From NCBI RefSeq assembly GCF_003234185.1, contig NZ_QKSM01000009.1:1-64000 (forward strand): a stretch of DNA of 64,000 nt, written 5' to 3'. This DNA is from Curtobacterium sp. MCSS17_008 (GTDB taxonomy: Bacteria > Actinomycetota > Actinomycetes > Actinomycetales > Microbacteriaceae). The notes under the pieces were generated by a model. That model ran no database searches and had not been told where the DNA came from. It saw nothing but the letters and a program-made list of their open reading frames with translations. Both the position numbers and the translations under genes were made by a program. Below, piece by piece: positions 8,135 through 16,554 of the stretch; the first letter of the stretch is position 1; every line of letters starts with the position of its first letter.

Positions 8135-9169
8135 ATGACCGACCACGACGCCGCCACCCCCGCGCAGGCCGCCACCGGCGCTGACGCCACCACCGGCGCA
8201 GACGCCAGCGCGGAGCGCACCGACGCGACCACGGTCACCCGCACCCGCCTGGTCACGAGGACCCGGGACACGGCGACCGCGAAGAACGCGATCCTCCACA
8301 CCTTCCTGGTCCGCGGACTCGAGGTCACGGGCAGCAACGACTTCGTGTTCGAGGAGACGCTGACGGGGACGTCGCTGCTCACCCTCGAATCGACCAGCTG
8401 CTCCGGCACGGTCCGGGGCGAGGTGGACGCGTCGTCCGCGATCGTCATCGTCTGGCTCAAGTCCGGCCACGCCGTCGTCGGCGGGCAGCAGCTGCCCGTC
8501 GGCCGGCCGGTCCTGTACTCGCCTGGACGGCAGCAGGTGCAGTGGGACCGGTTCCAGAAGGACGTCATGCGCATCGACCGCGAGATCGTCGAGCAGGTCG
8601 CCGCAGCACGCGGCGGCTGGGAGCCCGGACCGCTCGCGTTCGAGCCGAACCACATCCCCGAGGGTGCGCCCCTGGCCGCGTGGTGGCTGATGGTCCGGAG
8701 CGTCGCCGCCGAGATCCTGGGCACCACGGGCGAGGTCTCCCGCGAACGGGAACAGGAGCTCGCCGCGATCGCCGCCGCCGGTCTGCTGACCGCCATCCCG
8801 CACTGGCCCGTCGAGCAGCCCGCCGAACGGACGCAGCACGCCGGGCTCGCCGACGCCGAGATGTTCATCCTCGATCACGTGGCCGAACGGATCACGGTCG
8901 ACGACGTCGCCGCGGCCGCGCGCATGAGCACCAGAGGGCTGCAGAGCGCGTTCCAGCGCATCCACGGGACCACGCCCATGAGCTACCTGCGCAGCATCCG
9001 GCTCCTCATGGCACGCCAGCAGCTCGAGACCGGTGAGCCCGCCCAGGTGGCCGACGTCGCACGTGCGGTCGGGATCACCCACCTCGGCCGGTTCTCCGGC
9101 GCGTACCGCGAGGAGTTCGGCGAGCTCCCGGGCGAGACGCTCCGGGCGGCCCGCCGGCAGGACGGCTGA
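8135..9169 (+). CDS. AraC-family transcriptional regulator 2
   Basis: 344 residues. An Ala/Thr-rich leader of about 40 residues contains the small repeat TGADA. Then comes a sensor-like region (LRVRG-type fold; VFEETLTGTSLLTLES and WLKSGHAVVGGQQLPVGRP) and the two C-terminal HTH units: ITVDDVAAAARMSTRGLQSA then FQRIHGTTPMSYLRSIRL, and QVADVARAVGITHLGRFSGA. It shares overall architecture with the preceding AraC gene, including the GRFS motif in the second HTH, suggesting an old tandem duplication. Confidence 0.87.
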   Translation: MTDHDAATPAQAATGADATTGADASAERTDATTVTRTRLVTRTRDTATAKNAILHTFLVRGLEVTGSNDFVFEETLTGTSLLTLESTSCSGTVRGEVDASSAIVIVWLKSGHAVVGGQQLPVGRPVLYSPGRQQVQWDRFQKDVMRIDREIVEQVAAARGGWEPGPLAFEPNHIPEGAPLAAWWLMVRSVAAEILGTTGEVSREREQELAAIAAAGLLTAIPHWPVEQPAERTQHAGLADAEMFILDHVAERITVDDVAAAARMSTRGLQSAFQRIHGTTPMSYLRSIRLLMARQQLETGEPAQVADVARAVGITHLGRFSGAYREEFGELPGETLRAARRQDG

Positions 9170-9659
9170 CCAGTGGCGCTGCGAGATCCGCTCGCCCCGC
9201 GGCGCGGGTGTGCTCCCCACGGGTGTCTCCGGGGGGATGCGAGGGCGGCCGCCGTCGGTTCGGGTCCGGGACGGGCGCCCTCGCGCTACGGCGCCGTCGG
9301 GTTCGACGCTGCGTGTCAGACGAGACCAGCCCGGGAACAGGGATCCGGGCTCCCGCGGTCAGGGTCCCGCGGGGTAGCGCGATCGAATCTACGCGCTGGT
9401 CCGCGTGCGCACTCAGGATGAGCGCCGATCGGATGACCGCACGAGGGGTCGGCGGAGCAGCGTGGTGTGCGTGGTGTGCTGTGCCTGGCTGTGACCCGAA
9501 CACAGCCAGACACCTCGACCACCGCCTCGTGACGGAGGCTGCGGCGACCCCGGCGCGAGCGCCGGACACCACACCAGTCGACCACCTGCGGATCCGCGGC
9601 ACGAGTCCCACAACGCGGGGGGAACGATCGTTCTCCCCGCGGGTGCCCGGTGGAGCGGG
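9170..9659. other. Intergenic region with two palindromes
   Basis: About 490 bases between the 3' ends of the second AraC gene and the interrupted NmrA-like gene. I found no believable gene. It holds an inverted repeat at 9485-9509 (CTGGCTGTG, seven-base loop, CACAGCCAG) and a 28-base near-perfect palindrome at 9614-9641. Confidence 0.5.
9614..9641. terminator. 28-base near-perfect palindrome
   Basis: A palindrome centred on AACGATCGTT with arms reading CGCGGGG outward on the left and CCCCGCG on the right; 13 of 14 position pairs match and the remaining one is G-T. It starts 19 bases after the original stop codon of the NmrA-like gene on the minus strand and is also downstream of the AraC gene on the plus strand. 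A bidirectional terminator is most likely; a protein-binding site is possible. Confidence 0.5.
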
Positions 9660-10493
9660 TCACCCCGCCTGCAGCACCTCACGCAGCGACAGCGGTCGAC
9701 GACCCGTCACCCGTTCGACGTCGGTGGAGACGTGCGACAGTGCACCCTCCGCGATCGCGGTGTACGTGCTCACTCACGCGTCCGCCTGCCACGGCTCGGG
9801 GTTCCACCGCGCCCGCGAGGCGTAGGCCTCCTCCACCGTCTCGGGCTGGTACGTCACGGCGCGGCCGCGGACCTCGGAGATGGTGGCCGCCGCCTGGGCG
9901 AGGCTGATCGCCTCCGGTCTGGTCAGCTCGTACGTGCGGTCCAGGTGCTCGGACGGGTGCAGCAGCACCTCGGTCGCGACCCGCGCCACGTCGGCCCGGG
10001 CCACCGCCGCCATCGTGCCGGCGCCCGCCGGCCCCCGGATCACGCCGTCCTCGCCCACCAGGTCCTCGACGAAGTCCAGGTAGAACGAGTCCCGCAGGAA
10101 CGTGTGCGCCATCGGCGTCCCCTCGATCGCCCGTTCGGTCGCCCAGTGGTCGCGTCCGAGCGTGAAGGTCGCGTCCGGCGCGGCCCCGGCGAACGACGTG
10201 TAGACGACGTGCCCGACGCCAGCGCCCGCAGCGGCGCCCACGAACGCGCGGTGCTGGTCGAGGCGGTCCTGCGCCTCGGCGCCGGAGACCATGAGGAGCA
10301 GGTCGATGCCGTCGAGCGCTGCGCGCGCCGCGTCGACGTCGGCGTACGAGGCGACCGCGACCTCCGCACCGGGGAGCTCCGGTGCGCGGGCGGCGTCACG
10401 GACGACCATGCGGAACGGCGTGCCCGCCGCGGCGAGCGCGCGGGCGACGGCGCCGCCGATGTTGCCGGTGGCCCCGGTGATCGCGATGGTCAT
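9660..10493 (-). pseudogene. NmrA-like NAD(P)-binding oxidoreductase, in-frame TGA
   Basis: The frame starts at ATG 10493 after AGGAG with MTIAITGATGNIGGAVARAL, the Rossmann GxxGxxG of the NmrA/YtfG-like atypical SDR family. It stops at TGA 9774-9776 after WNPEPWQADA (239 residues). The same frame then continues VSTYTAIAEGALSHVSTDVE and VTGRRPLSLREVL, ending at TGA 9660-9662. Family members keep exactly such a tail and normally have Trp where the TGA stands, so TGG to TGA is the simplest explanation. The full product would be 277 residues. The gene is either truncated but partly functional, read through, or a fresh pseudogene; a sequencing error is possible. Confidence 0.75.
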
Positions 10494-10524
10494 GGTCGCT
10501 CCTGTCGTGGAGGTCGTGCTGTGG

Positions 10525-11166
10525 TCAGGTCCGCACCGTCCGGGAGGCACGGCTCACCGTGGCGGCGACCCGTGCGGCGTTCACGCCGTCGACCTCGAGC
10601 GCCCAGGCGCGGGCCGCCTCGTGGTCGCGTCCGTGCCGCATGTGCCGGCCGACGAGACGATCGACGCGGACGCCGTCGTCGACGACGCACGCCCACGTCT
10701 CGGTGAACAGGTCGGCCAGTGCCGACCAGGGTGCGTCGGTGTCGAGCAGGTAGTTGCCCTCGGAGACGACGAGCCGGGCCGACCGCGGGACAGCGATGCT
10801 CCCGGCCACGGGTTCGTCGACGCGACGGTCGAAGTCGGGTGCCCAGACGACGTCCTCGTCGTCGGCGGCCAGGCGGCGGACGAGGGCGACGTAGCCCGAG
10901 GCGTCGAAGGTGTCGATCGCACCCTTGCGGTCGTGACGGCCGAGGGCGTCGAGCGCGGCGTTCGCCAGGTGGAAGCCGTCCATCGGGACCTGCACGGCGG
11001 TCCCCGGCCCGTGGGCGGTCTCGACGGCCGCGACGACCCGGCGGGCGAGGGTCGACTTGCCCGCTCCCGGAGCACCGGCGATGCCGAGGACCGCGCGTCC
11101 GGGATCCGCGGCGAGCGCGACGGCCCGCGCGACGGCGGCGTCGACGGACAGCTCGGTCGGGGTCAC
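10525..11166 (-). CDS. P-loop nucleoside/nucleotide kinase family protein
   Basis: 213 residues from a GTG preceded by GAGGA, reading VTPTELSVDAAVARAVALAA. The Walker A loop GIAGAPGAGKSTLARRV is near residues 28-44, followed by the uridine-kinase/pantothenate-kinase-type motif PMDGFHLANAALDALGRHDR with the catalytic Asp, then DFDRRVDEPVAG and SEGNYLLDTDAPWSALADLF. This matches the actinobacterial nucleoside/nucleotide kinase family related to uridine kinase and to the fructose-transport protein FruK-like YggC. The phosphorylated substrate is unknown. It ends 31 bases upstream of the NmrA-like start on the same strand. Confidence 0.8.
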   Translation of the reverse strand: MTPTELSVDAAVARAVALAADPGRAVLGIAGAPGAGKSTLARRVVAAVETAHGPGTAVQVPMDGFHLANAALDALGRHDRKGAIDTFDASGYVALVRRLAADDEDVVWAPDFDRRVDEPVAGSIAVPRSARLVVSEGNYLLDTDAPWSALADLFTETWACVVDDGVRVDRLVGRHMRHGRDHEAARAWALEVDGVNAARVAATVSRASRTVRT

Positions 11167-11194
11167 CACACCATCCTCGCAGGCTGGTGGTCCG

Positions 11195-11545
11195 TCACCG
11201 CGAGGCGCCCCGGACCCGGTCCCACCGCTCGCGGACGGCACCGGACGGCACGAGTGCGTCGAGTTCGGCGGTGAGCGTGGCCAGGGCCGCCAGGTGGTCG
11301 GGCAGCAGCAGGTCCCACGGCGGTGGTGCGACGCGTTCGAGTGACCGGAGGGTGGCGGTGTCGGGTGCGGTGCCCCACTGTCCGGCGAGGGCGTGCACGA
11401 GGACGTCCTGTTCGAGCCGCAGGACGCGCAGCCGGTCGAGCAGGGCCAGCGCGCGGTCGGGTTCCTGGGCGGCGGTGACGAGGTCGCCGAGGAGCGCCCG
11501 CTCGTCCCAGAGCCGGGCGGACAGGTCGGTGGCCTCGCCGCTCAT
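11195..11545 (-). CDS. Small helical protein of unknown function
   Basis: 116 residues, starting MSGEATDLSARLWDERALLG and rich in Leu, Ala and charged residues with heptad-like spacing (LLDRLRVLRLEQDVLVHALA), then PPPWDLLLPDHLAALATLTA. It should fold as a helical bundle. The W-ER start and the proline-Trp segment before the final helix vaguely recall actinobacterial FlgN-like chaperones, but no flagellar genes are visible, so I do not assign that. It lies 28 bases upstream of the kinase on the same strand and is probably cotranscribed with it. Confidence 0.6.
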   Translation of the reverse strand: MSGEATDLSARLWDERALLGDLVTAAQEPDRALALLDRLRVLRLEQDVLVHALAGQWGTAPDTATLRSLERVAPPPWDLLLPDHLAALATLTAELDALVPSGAVRERWDRVRGASR

Positions 11546-11614
11546 CCCAGCTCCCTCCGGTTCCGCACAGGGCCGACGGTACCCGCGGTGCCCTCGGACC
11601 AGGGCTGCTGCGGG

Positions 11615-12055
11615 TCAGGGCTGCAGCGCACCGGCCCACCCGAGGGCGATCGGCACGAGCAGCCCGTGCCGGCGTCGGGGCAGCTCGGCGACCGGGACCC
11701 ACGCGGCCTCGTCCGTCGACCCGTCGGTCTCGTTGCGGAGCGCACCGCCCGTGACGGTCGCACGGAACACGACCTGCACGGCCTTCATCGGGCGGCCGTT
11801 GTCGTGCATGCGGCGCTCCTTCGGCACGATGTGGTGCCGCACCCCGAGGAGTGCGCCGCACGTCGCCTCGTAGCCGGTCTCCTCGAGGACCTCGCGGACG
11901 ACGGCCTGCTCGACGGTCTCGTCGAACTCGACCCCACCACCGGGCAGCGTCCACGTGCCGGCCTCGGGGACGCGCAGCCGGGCGAGGAGCACGCGGTCGC
12001 CGTCGGTGACCACGCCGTAGGCGGCGAGCCGGGTGTCGTAGTCCGTGTACTCCAT
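11615..12055 (-). CDS. Nudix hydrolase
   Basis: 146 residues from ATG giving MEYTDYDTRLAAYGVVTDGD. The Nudix box is complete: GGGVEFDETVEQAVVREVLE followed by ETGY, fitting Gx5Ex7REUxEExGU and so able to bind the catalytic metal. It hydrolyses a nucleoside-diphosphate-linked substrate, not determinable here. The C-terminal part AAWVPVAELPRRRHGLLV is typical of single-domain Nudix proteins. The frame extends 39 codons upstream with composition unlike protein, so the internal ATG was chosen. It diverges from the DUF4184 gene. Confidence 0.87.
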   Translation of the reverse strand: MEYTDYDTRLAAYGVVTDGDRVLLARLRVPEAGTWTLPGGGVEFDETVEQAVVREVLEETGYEATCGALLGVRHHIVPKERRMHDNGRPMKAVQVVFRATVTGGALRNETDGSTDEAAWVPVAELPRRRHGLLVPIALGWAGALQP

Positions 12056-12161
12056 CCGCCGACCATGCCAGGAACCACGGACGCGGACACCCAGACGCGC
12101 CGCCCCGGCCCGGCCGCTGCTGCCCCCCGCGGTCCCCCGCGCCCTCGTGGATGATGGGCGC

Positions 12162-12917
12162 GTGCCCTTCACCGTCAGCCACGCCGTCGTCGCCCTGGGG
12201 GTGCGTCGCCTGCCGGTGCCCGTCGCGGCCGTCGCGGTCGGGTCGATGGCTCCGGACGCGGTGCTGTTCGCGCCGGTCCTGCCGCCCTACACCGCCGCGC
12301 ACTCGTGGTGGGGCGTCCCGACGATCGACCTCGCCGTGTCCCTCGTCGTGCTGGCGGCGTGGTGGTTCCTGGTCCGACCGGCCTGGGCGCCCGTGGTGCC
12401 GGGGCTGCGCCGTCGGCTGCCGACGACCTGGGAACGTCGGCCGGTCCTGGGCCGGCGGGACGTGCTGCCCGTGGTCCTCGGCTGCGTCGCCGGCAGCGTG
12501 ACGCACGTCGTGCGGGACGGCTGCACGCACGAGTCCGGCTTCGTGGTGCTGGCCTGGCCGGCACTCCGCGACGCCTCCGTCGGCGGCCGTCCCCTGCCGT
12601 TCCTGCTGCAGGACCTGTCGAGCGTGCTCGGGCTGCTCGCCCTGCTCGCCGCAGCGGCGGTGTGGTGGCGACGGGCCCGCCCCCGGTCGACCGGACCGCT
12701 GCGGCCGGTCCAGGTCGCCGTGCCGGTCGTCGCCCTGGCGGTGGTCGTCGCCGTGTCCCTGGTCGTCGCGGCACGGGTGCTGCTGGCGGGCGGCGGGGTC
12801 GGGGCGACGGTCACGGCGCTGGCGTTCCGGGTACCGCCACTCGTCGCCGTCGTGCTGCTGGTGGGCGCGGTCGTCCTGCTCGCGCTCCGCCGCCGCGACG
12901 TCGCGGGCACGGTCTGA
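12162..12917 (+). CDS. DUF4184 family integral membrane protein
   Basis: 251 residues from GTG, beginning VPFTVSHAVVALGVRRLPVP, the characteristic DUF4184 opening (PFT-SH-A), followed by SMAPDAVLF. There are about six hydrophobic helices; a conserved His-rich segment VTHVVRDGCTH sits near residues 111-121 and could bind metal or act in catalysis. The function of the family is unknown. The start lies about 106 bases from the divergent Nudix start. Confidence 0.8.
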   Translation: MPFTVSHAVVALGVRRLPVPVAAVAVGSMAPDAVLFAPVLPPYTAAHSWWGVPTIDLAVSLVVLAAWWFLVRPAWAPVVPGLRRRLPTTWERRPVLGRRDVLPVVLGCVAGSVTHVVRDGCTHESGFVVLAWPALRDASVGGRPLPFLLQDLSSVLGLLALLAAAAVWWRRARPRSTGPLRPVQVAVPVVALAVVVAVSLVVAARVLLAGGGVGATVTALAFRVPPLVAVVLLVGAVVLLALRRRDVAGTV

Positions 12918-12943
12918 CGGCTCGGTCCGGCGACCGGCGCGGC

Positions 12944-13525
12944 TCAGACCACGGCCACGGCCGCCCAGCCCGCCCGCATCCGTGCGACGGCGCGGTCCCA
13001 CCCCTCGAGCAGGTCCGCGTCGTCGCGGAGCATCGCCTGCAGCTGCAGTCCCTCGAAGAGTGCGACGAGCTGTTCGGCGGCGTGCCGCGGCGAGGTGCCA
13101 CGAGGCTCCCGACCGGCGACGACGTCGCGGACGAGGGCGAGCGTGACGTCCTCGAACAGCATCGTGTACTGCTGCCGGAACCACCCCGACGCGGCGTGGC
13201 CCGGGCTCGAGACGGCGCTGAGCAGCGCGACGCGGAGCCGGACGATCGCCGGGTGCTGCTGGCCACGGTCGAGCCGGGCGCGGAGGTACGCGACCGCGCC
13301 CTCCTGCTCGGCGACGCCCCGGAGTGCGTCGCGCCCGGTCTTGGTCCACCGGTCGACGACCGCCACGACGAGCAGTTCCCAGGACGGGAAGGACCGACGC
13401 ACGTCGTCGACGGTCACGCCGGCGTGTACGGCGACCTCGTCCGGTCCGACCGTGTGGAAGTCGCCCTCCCCGAAGGCCGTGGCGGCGCCGGAGACGATGC
13501 GGGCACGGAGTTCGGCGTCGGGCAT
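12944..13525 (-). CDS. TetR-family transcriptional regulator
   Basis: 193 residues from ATG giving MPDAELRARIVSGAATAFGE; a GTG two codons upstream is an alternative. The HTH is DFHTVGPDEVAVHAGVTVDD then VRRSFPSWELLVVAVVDRW. The C-terminal domain ends VARMRAGWAAVAVV. It is followed on the same strand upstream by a type-B carboxylesterase that ends 85 bases away, so regulator and esterase may be linked. Confidence 0.82.
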   Translation of the reverse strand: MPDAELRARIVSGAATAFGEGDFHTVGPDEVAVHAGVTVDDVRRSFPSWELLVVAVVDRWTKTGRDALRGVAEQEGAVAYLRARLDRGQQHPAIVRLRVALLSAVSSPGHAASGWFRQQYTMLFEDVTLALVRDVVAGREPRGTSPRHAAEQLVALFEGLQLQAMLRDDADLLEGWDRAVARMRAGWAAVAVV

Positions 13526-13610
13526 GTGCACGATTCTGCGGACCGGGCCGTGTCCGCGCGACCTCCCCGTCCGGGGGCGACCACGCCGCGCTTCACCCGG
13601 GTCGCCCGGG

Positions 13611-14933
13611 TCACCCCCGGTCGAACACCAGCGTCTCGTCGTCCGGCGCGCTCACGCCGCCGGTCCGGGCGAACTCCGCCCAGATCGCACGCACCGTCCG
13701 CCCGCGCCGCTCGACCTCGGGCCAGTCGCGCTCCGGCACGAACCGGCTGCCGGCCCAGGCCTCGCGTCCGCCGAGCAGCAGCGGCAGGTCGCTCATGTGC
13801 ACGGCCCCGGTCGGTGACGCCGAGGCGTGCCGCAGCAGTCGGTAGACCGTCGCCCGTCCGCCGGCCGACCGGTGGCGTTCCGCGAACCGCCGGGCGTCGC
13901 GACCGTAGATGACCTCGGACAACGGCCGGACGAGCAGCCAGCGCAGCAGCGGCCGGACCAGCCGCGACCGGGCCGCCGTCCGGAGCCCGGGGACGAGCGG
14001 GACGTACATCCCTGCTTCGTCCGACCCGGAGCCGATGAGCACGTCGACCTCCTCGGCGACGGAGCGCCAGGCTCCGTCGGCGTCGCGCTCGGCGGGCAAC
14101 GGGGCGAACCCGTACTGCGTGCCGAAGGGCATGCCGCCCGCGAGTCCGTACCGCGCCCCGGCCTTCGTCGCGAGCGCCTGGCGCTCGAGGACCTCGTCGA
14201 GCGGACTGTCCGGTGCGACCGCCCCGACGGCCCGCACCATCGCCCGGTTCATGCGCGCCCGTCCCCGGGACAGCCCGAGCGGCGCGCTCTGCACGATCGC
14301 CCGCCGGAAGAGCCCACGCGCTCCGTCGCTGATCATGAGGTGCGCGATCGCGTCGGCGCCGGCGGACTGCCCGAAGGCCGTGACGGTGCCGGGGTCGCCG
14401 CCGAACGCGGCGATGTTCCGCTGCACCCACCGCAGCGCCTCGAGCAGGTCGAGGAGCCCGAGGTTCGCGGGCACCGTCTCGCCGTCACCGAGGAATCCGA
14501 GCACGCCGAGCCGGTACGTGACCGTGACGACGACCACGCGCTGCTCCGTCACGAGGTCGTGGGCATCGTGGATCGGCAGGTCACCGCCCCCGAGGACGTA
14601 GGACCCGCCGTGCACCCAGACCATCACCGGCAGACGCTCGTCCGGTCGCACGTCGGAGGGCAGCGTGATGCTGAGGCGCTGGCAGTGCTCGTCGACCTGC
14701 AGGTGGTCCATCGACGGGAGCAGCTGGTCGACGAACTGCGCGCTCGGCTGGGGCGGGACGGGCGCGGGCGTGTCCGCCCGGAACGGTCCGTCGAACACCG
14801 GTTGCGGCTCCGGCGGCGCGAAGCGGTCCGCTCGCGCGTAGGGGATCCCGAGCGCGCGGGTCACGTCGCCGTCGACGACCGCCTCGATCGTGCCGGCAGG
14901 GGTGTCGAAGGAACGGGTGTCGGTGGATCGCAC
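13611..14933 (-). CDS. Type-B carboxylesterase
   Basis: 440 residues with an alpha/beta-hydrolase fold of the carboxylesterase/lipase type-B family. The catalytic triad is visible: Ser190 in FGQSAGADA, Glu306 in GSGSDEAG and His379 in GAVHMSDLP; the oxyanion-hole motif VWVHGGSYVLGGGD is near residues 106-118. It hydrolyses ester bonds of an unknown small substrate, probably in the cytoplasm since there is no signal peptide. At 440 residues it is somewhat shorter than the 480-550 of many members. The start is GTG (VRSTDTRSFDTPAG). Confidence 0.9.
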   Translation of the reverse strand: MRSTDTRSFDTPAGTIEAVVDGDVTRALGIPYARADRFAPPEPQPVFDGPFRADTPAPVPPQPSAQFVDQLLPSMDHLQVDEHCQRLSITLPSDVRPDERLPVMVWVHGGSYVLGGGDLPIHDAHDLVTEQRVVVVTVTYRLGVLGFLGDGETVPANLGLLDLLEALRWVQRNIAAFGGDPGTVTAFGQSAGADAIAHLMISDGARGLFRRAIVQSAPLGLSRGRARMNRAMVRAVGAVAPDSPLDEVLERQALATKAGARYGLAGGMPFGTQYGFAPLPAERDADGAWRSVAEEVDVLIGSGSDEAGMYVPLVPGLRTAARSRLVRPLLRWLLVRPLSEVIYGRDARRFAERHRSAGGRATVYRLLRHASASPTGAVHMSDLPLLLGGREAWAGSRFVPERDWPEVERRGRTVRAIWAEFARTGGVSAPDDETLVFDRG

Positions 14934-14967
14934 CGACCCACGCTAGCGACCTGACCATGGACAGGAG

Positions 14968-14999
14968 GGAGGCGCGGTGCCAGCCGGCACCGCGCCTCC
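14968..14999. terminator. Strong hairpin, copy 1 of a repeated family
   Basis: A perfect 14-base stem (GGAGGCGCGGTGCC) with loop AGCC, immediately after the sugar MFS gene on the minus strand. No T-run follows. Nearly the same hairpin occurs at 18488-18521 and 22192-22235. Confidence 0.7.
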
Positions 15000-15030
15000 A
15001 GATCGTCGACGGTTCGCGTCCTGACGGGCG

Positions 15031-16326
15031 CTACCGGACCCGCTTGATGGGGATGACCACCAGCGCGCCGAGCAGGGCGACCGCGCCGGCGGCCCAGCAC
15101 ATGAGCGTGTAGTTGTCGGCGTGCGCGCTGCCGATCGACAGGAAGAACAGCGAGATCGCGGGAGCGAGCGACTGCGGCAGGGCGTTCGCGATGTTGATGA
15201 CACCGAGGTCCTTGCCGGGACGGTCGGCGTTCGGCAGGACGTCGACGACCAGCGCGGTGTCGATCGCCGAGTAGATGCCGTAGGCGAAGCCCATGACGAC
15301 CTCGGCGACGTAGAACCCGGTCACGGTGTCGGCGTGCGCGAGGATCACCAGGCCGACCGCGAACAGCGCGGTGGAGCCGCCGACGAACACCTTGCGGCGG
15401 CCGATCCGGTCGGACGCCCACCCCGACACCGCCGCGCTGACCAGGAGCGCGATCGTGTAGAGCAGCACACCGAAGGCGACGGCCTCGGTGGCCGCCCCGA
15501 GGTCCGCGATGCCGAGGTGCTCCTGCATGTAGAGCAGCCGGTAGGTCGTGAACATGAACGTCGCCAGGATGATGAGGAAGCGCGACCACCACGCGAACGC
15601 GAAGTCCGGGTTCTTGATCGGGTTCGTCCAGAACGACGAGACCAGGTTCAGCCACGTGAACCGCTTCACCTTGTAGGTGGGGAGCTCGTCCCGGGCGACG
15701 ACCGCGTAGACCGCGACGAGGACGATCGCCAGGATGCCCGGTGCGATGAACAGGACCGGCAGGTTCGCGACGAAGAAGACCGACAGGTACGTGCCGGCGA
15801 GCACGGCGGTGTTCTGCGCGAGCGCGATGATGCTCGACGACCGACCGCGCTGCAGCTGCGGCACGTTGTCGGCGAAGCTCGCGAGCAGGGTGGCGAGCGT
15901 GGCGTTGGCGGCGAGCTGGGCGAGCAGCCACCCGAGCGTCAGGTTGAGGACGTCCGGCGCGTAGGCGATCCAGGCGAGCGCGACCGCGAAGACCACGACC
16001 CCGCTGAGCAGCCACGGGCGACGACGACCCCACCGGGTGCGGGTGCGGTCGGACAGCGCGCCGGCGAGCGGGTTCATGATGAGGGCGCCGAACGCGCCGA
16101 TCGGCAGCACGGAGCCGATGACGTTCGCGGCGTCGTCGCCGACCAGGGCCTGCGCCTTGATCTGCATGCTGACGTAGACCGGGGCCATGAGCGCCACGAA
16201 CAGACCGAACTGCCCGAGGAACAGGGCGACCTGGTAGCCGATGCCCACCTTCACGGTGCTGACGGGCTGGGTGATGCCCTCTTCCGGGTCCAGCAGTGCG
16301 GGACCACCGGGTTCGGGTGTGCTCAT
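15031..16326 (-). CDS. MFS sugar transporter
   Basis: 431 residues with twelve hydrophobic helices. The loop ALSDRTRTRWGRRRPWLLSG after helix 3 is typical of the GPH-like and SLC45-like sugar:cation symporters, and WASDRIGRRKVFVGGS is the equivalent in the second half. The start codon ATG (MSTPEPGGPALLDPEEG) follows CAAGGAGGCGTC. It is divergent from a sugar-phosphate isomerase/epimerase and a Gfo/Idh/MocA dehydrogenase, with a TetR gene nearby, so it probably imports the sugar or polyol that these enzymes process. An operator-like inverted repeat lies 22 bases upstream of its start. Confidence 0.87.
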   Translation of the reverse strand: MSTPEPGGPALLDPEEGITQPVSTVKVGIGYQVALFLGQFGLFVALMAPVYVSMQIKAQALVGDDAANVIGSVLPIGAFGALIMNPLAGALSDRTRTRWGRRRPWLLSGVVVFAVALAWIAYAPDVLNLTLGWLLAQLAANATLATLLASFADNVPQLQRGRSSSIIALAQNTAVLAGTYLSVFFVANLPVLFIAPGILAIVLVAVYAVVARDELPTYKVKRFTWLNLVSSFWTNPIKNPDFAFAWWSRFLIILATFMFTTYRLLYMQEHLGIADLGAATEAVAFGVLLYTIALLVSAAVSGWASDRIGRRKVFVGGSTALFAVGLVILAHADTVTGFYVAEVVMGFAYGIYSAIDTALVVDVLPNADRPGKDLGVINIANALPQSLAPAISLFFLSIGSAHADNYTLMCWAAGAVALLGALVVIPIKRVR

Positions 16327-16347
16327 GACGCCTCCTTGAGTCGATGC

Positions 16348-16373
16348 GGAAACCTTGTGCTGGAAGGTTTTCC
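16348..16373. promoter_or_regulatory. Operator-like inverted repeat, site 1
   Basis: GGAAACCTT and AAGGTTTTCC flank a seven-base spacer. The right part, GCTGGAAGGTTTTC, is repeated exactly upstream of the nearby TetR gene at 19164-19177, suggesting that both are bound by that regulator. Confidence 0.6.
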
Positions 16374-16442
16374 GTCGGCGAGCATACATGCTCGTCGGCA
16401 CGCGACACCTGTCGCCCAGATTCCCCGCCGATGTCGGAGACA

Positions 16443-16469
16443 CAAAAACTACACAGCGGGTGGTTTTTG
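16443..16469. promoter_or_regulatory. CAAAAAC inverted repeat before isomerase gene
   Basis: CAAAAAC and GTTTTTG are perfect inverted arms separated by 13 bases, an AT-rich exception in GC-rich DNA, about 86 bases upstream of the isomerase start. A dimeric regulator site or promoter-overlapping element is likely. Confidence 0.45.
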
Positions 16470-16554
16470 GGGTAGCGTCGGTCTCGATCTCGCCGGGGAG
16501 CATCGATCCTCGACGGGCCCCGACAACCGGACAGGACCGAAGGAGCCCTCTGCC

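Noticed and set aside
9208..9825. Frames of up to 205 codons in the AraC-NmrA gap
   Set aside because: Erratic composition, no ribosome site, and they overlap the conserved tail of the interrupted NmrA-like gene on the other strand.
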